64,000 bases of DNA from the NCBI GenBank assembly GCA_002315935.1, contig DCII01000024.1, forward strand, positions 1 through 64,000, written 5' to 3'. Both the position numbers and the translations under genes were made by a program. The stretch comes from Ruminococcaceae bacterium UBA1730 (lineage in GTDB: Bacteria; Bacillota; Clostridia; Oscillospirales; Acutalibacteraceae). The notes below the pieces were generated by a model, which was not told where the DNA came from, searched no databases, and was given only the letters and a program-made list of their open reading frames with translations. Below, piece by piece: positions 63,409 to 64,000 of this stretch. Positions within the stretch are counted from its first letter, which is position 1. The number at the start of each line of letters is the position of its first letter.

Positions 63409-64000
63409 TTATCTGAAAATCGAAAGAATTATATCAAACAAACGATAGAAAAATGCTTTGAAGGCTTCGCCGAAAACAAGCTTTGATTCATTGAAATCCG
63501 TCAGCTTCACATCAGCGTTATATGCGGTATTTCCGCCGACAGTATCAAAACCGATAACGGAATCCGGAATTGTTCCTGCCTCGGAGTAATCAAACGGAAC
63601 AAAGCCGTTTGCAACGGCAAATGAATCGGCTCTGAATGTGAAATCATATGCACCTGCATCGGTAAATCCGGGGTCTGCAAAAACGCAGGAATCAATGAGC
63701 TTCTTCTTTTCTGCGGTCTGCCTGATTATTGCCTTTGCATCTCTGTGATTGATGCAGAAATAAAGCTCATCGCCGTAGGTATTATCCCAGATTATGTTTC
63801 CGTTTCCCGTGAAATGCTTATCATTCTTGAGATATTCAACCGCAACAACCTTGTTATCCGTTAAGAAAATATTGTTTTTGAATGTTGAATTGAGGTCGGG
63901 ATACATCTCGGTATATGCCTCAAGACCGAGACTTGCATCGCATTCTCCCGAAAAAGCAAAAATATTATTCTGAATAAGGTTATTTCTCGAAAGAGTTGTG
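63409..64000 (-). CDS. Right-handed beta-helix repeat protein, C-terminal part (cut by window edge)
   Basis: The reading frame is open to the end of the window with no start, so only the last ~197 residues are visible. Short coil repeats such as SRNNLIQNNIFAFSG and FKNNIFLTDNKVVAVEYL follow the parallel beta-helix pattern with Asn ladders, seen in pectate-lyase-like and other polysaccharide enzymes. A non-repeat cap follows (FADPGFTDAGAYDFTFRADSFAVANGF), then VGGNTAYNADVKLTDF, and the end (FFYRLFDIILSIFR) is hydrophobic. An ATG at 63906 exists but is internal. Function cannot be judged without the N-terminus. Confidence 0.7.
   Translation of the reverse strand, partial: TTLSRNNLIQNNIFAFSGECDASLGLEAYTEMYPDLNSTFKNNIFLTDNKVVAVEYLKNDKHFTGNGNIIWDNTYGDELYFCINHRDAKAIIRQTAEKKKLIDSCVFADPGFTDAGAYDFTFRADSFAVANGFVPFDYSEAGTIPDSVIGFDTVGGNTAYNADVKLTDFNESKLVFGEAFKAFFYRLFDIILSIFR

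Overview
The window looks like the chromosome of an anaerobic, endospore-forming, gut-type Clostridia, probably Oscillospirales/Ruminococcus-related. The reasons are a spoVAD gene, type I dockerins, Gram-positive ribosome sites (AAGGAGG), consensus sigma-A promoters (TTGACA-17-TATAAT), an AT-rich base composition, a GH10 xylanase and many secreted giant proteins. I see no tRNA, rRNA, CRISPR array, transposase or phage gene.

Region 1 (1-28 kb, all on the minus strand) holds four consecutive giant secreted proteins of 2360, 2787, 2187 and 1661 residues. Three are long arrays of InlB B-repeats (Listeria-Bacteroides repeat) joined to cohesin-like beta-sandwich domains. Three of the four end in a type I dockerin preceded by a shared ~90-residue module. 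The array genes show recent internal duplication at the DNA level (periods of about 258, 432 and 828 bp). One of the four genes has a strong promoter followed by a ~285-nt structured leader.

Region 2 (28-40 kb, minus strand) has a spore-associated unit: spoVAD, an overlapping 48-codon membrane peptide, and a giant cyclic beta-glucan synthase-like protein (GT84-glycoamylase-GH94). Upstream of it lies an SGNH hydrolase / small membrane protein / unknown enzyme operon. A divergent promoter region at 39.83-39.90 kb then drives a plus-strand Gfo/Idh oxidoreductase and an alpha/beta hydrolase.

Region 3 (42-53 kb, minus strand) contains a cell-wall operon (murD, murI, a secreted HExxH metalloprotease, radC). 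It also contains a signalling unit of an alpha/beta hydrolase, an orphan sugar-binding lipoprotein, and a membrane SpoIIE-type phosphatase fused to an anti-sigma-kinase-like ATPase.

Region 4 (53-64 kb) contains a plus-strand pair (an 847-aa exported protein of unknown function and a [2Fe-2S]/ASKHA activator-like protein), closed by a perfect 20-bp inverted repeat. It is followed by a minus-strand carbohydrate operon: GH10 xylanase, SGNH hydrolase, HAD phosphatase, a decayed MATE transporter and an MBL-fold hydrolase. A divergent Gfo/Idh oxidoreductase and a phosphomannomutase-like HAD come next, then the 3' end of a beta-helix protein cut by the window edge.

Main limits: functions come from motif reading only, repeat counts are approximate, and promoters and hairpins were found by eye.
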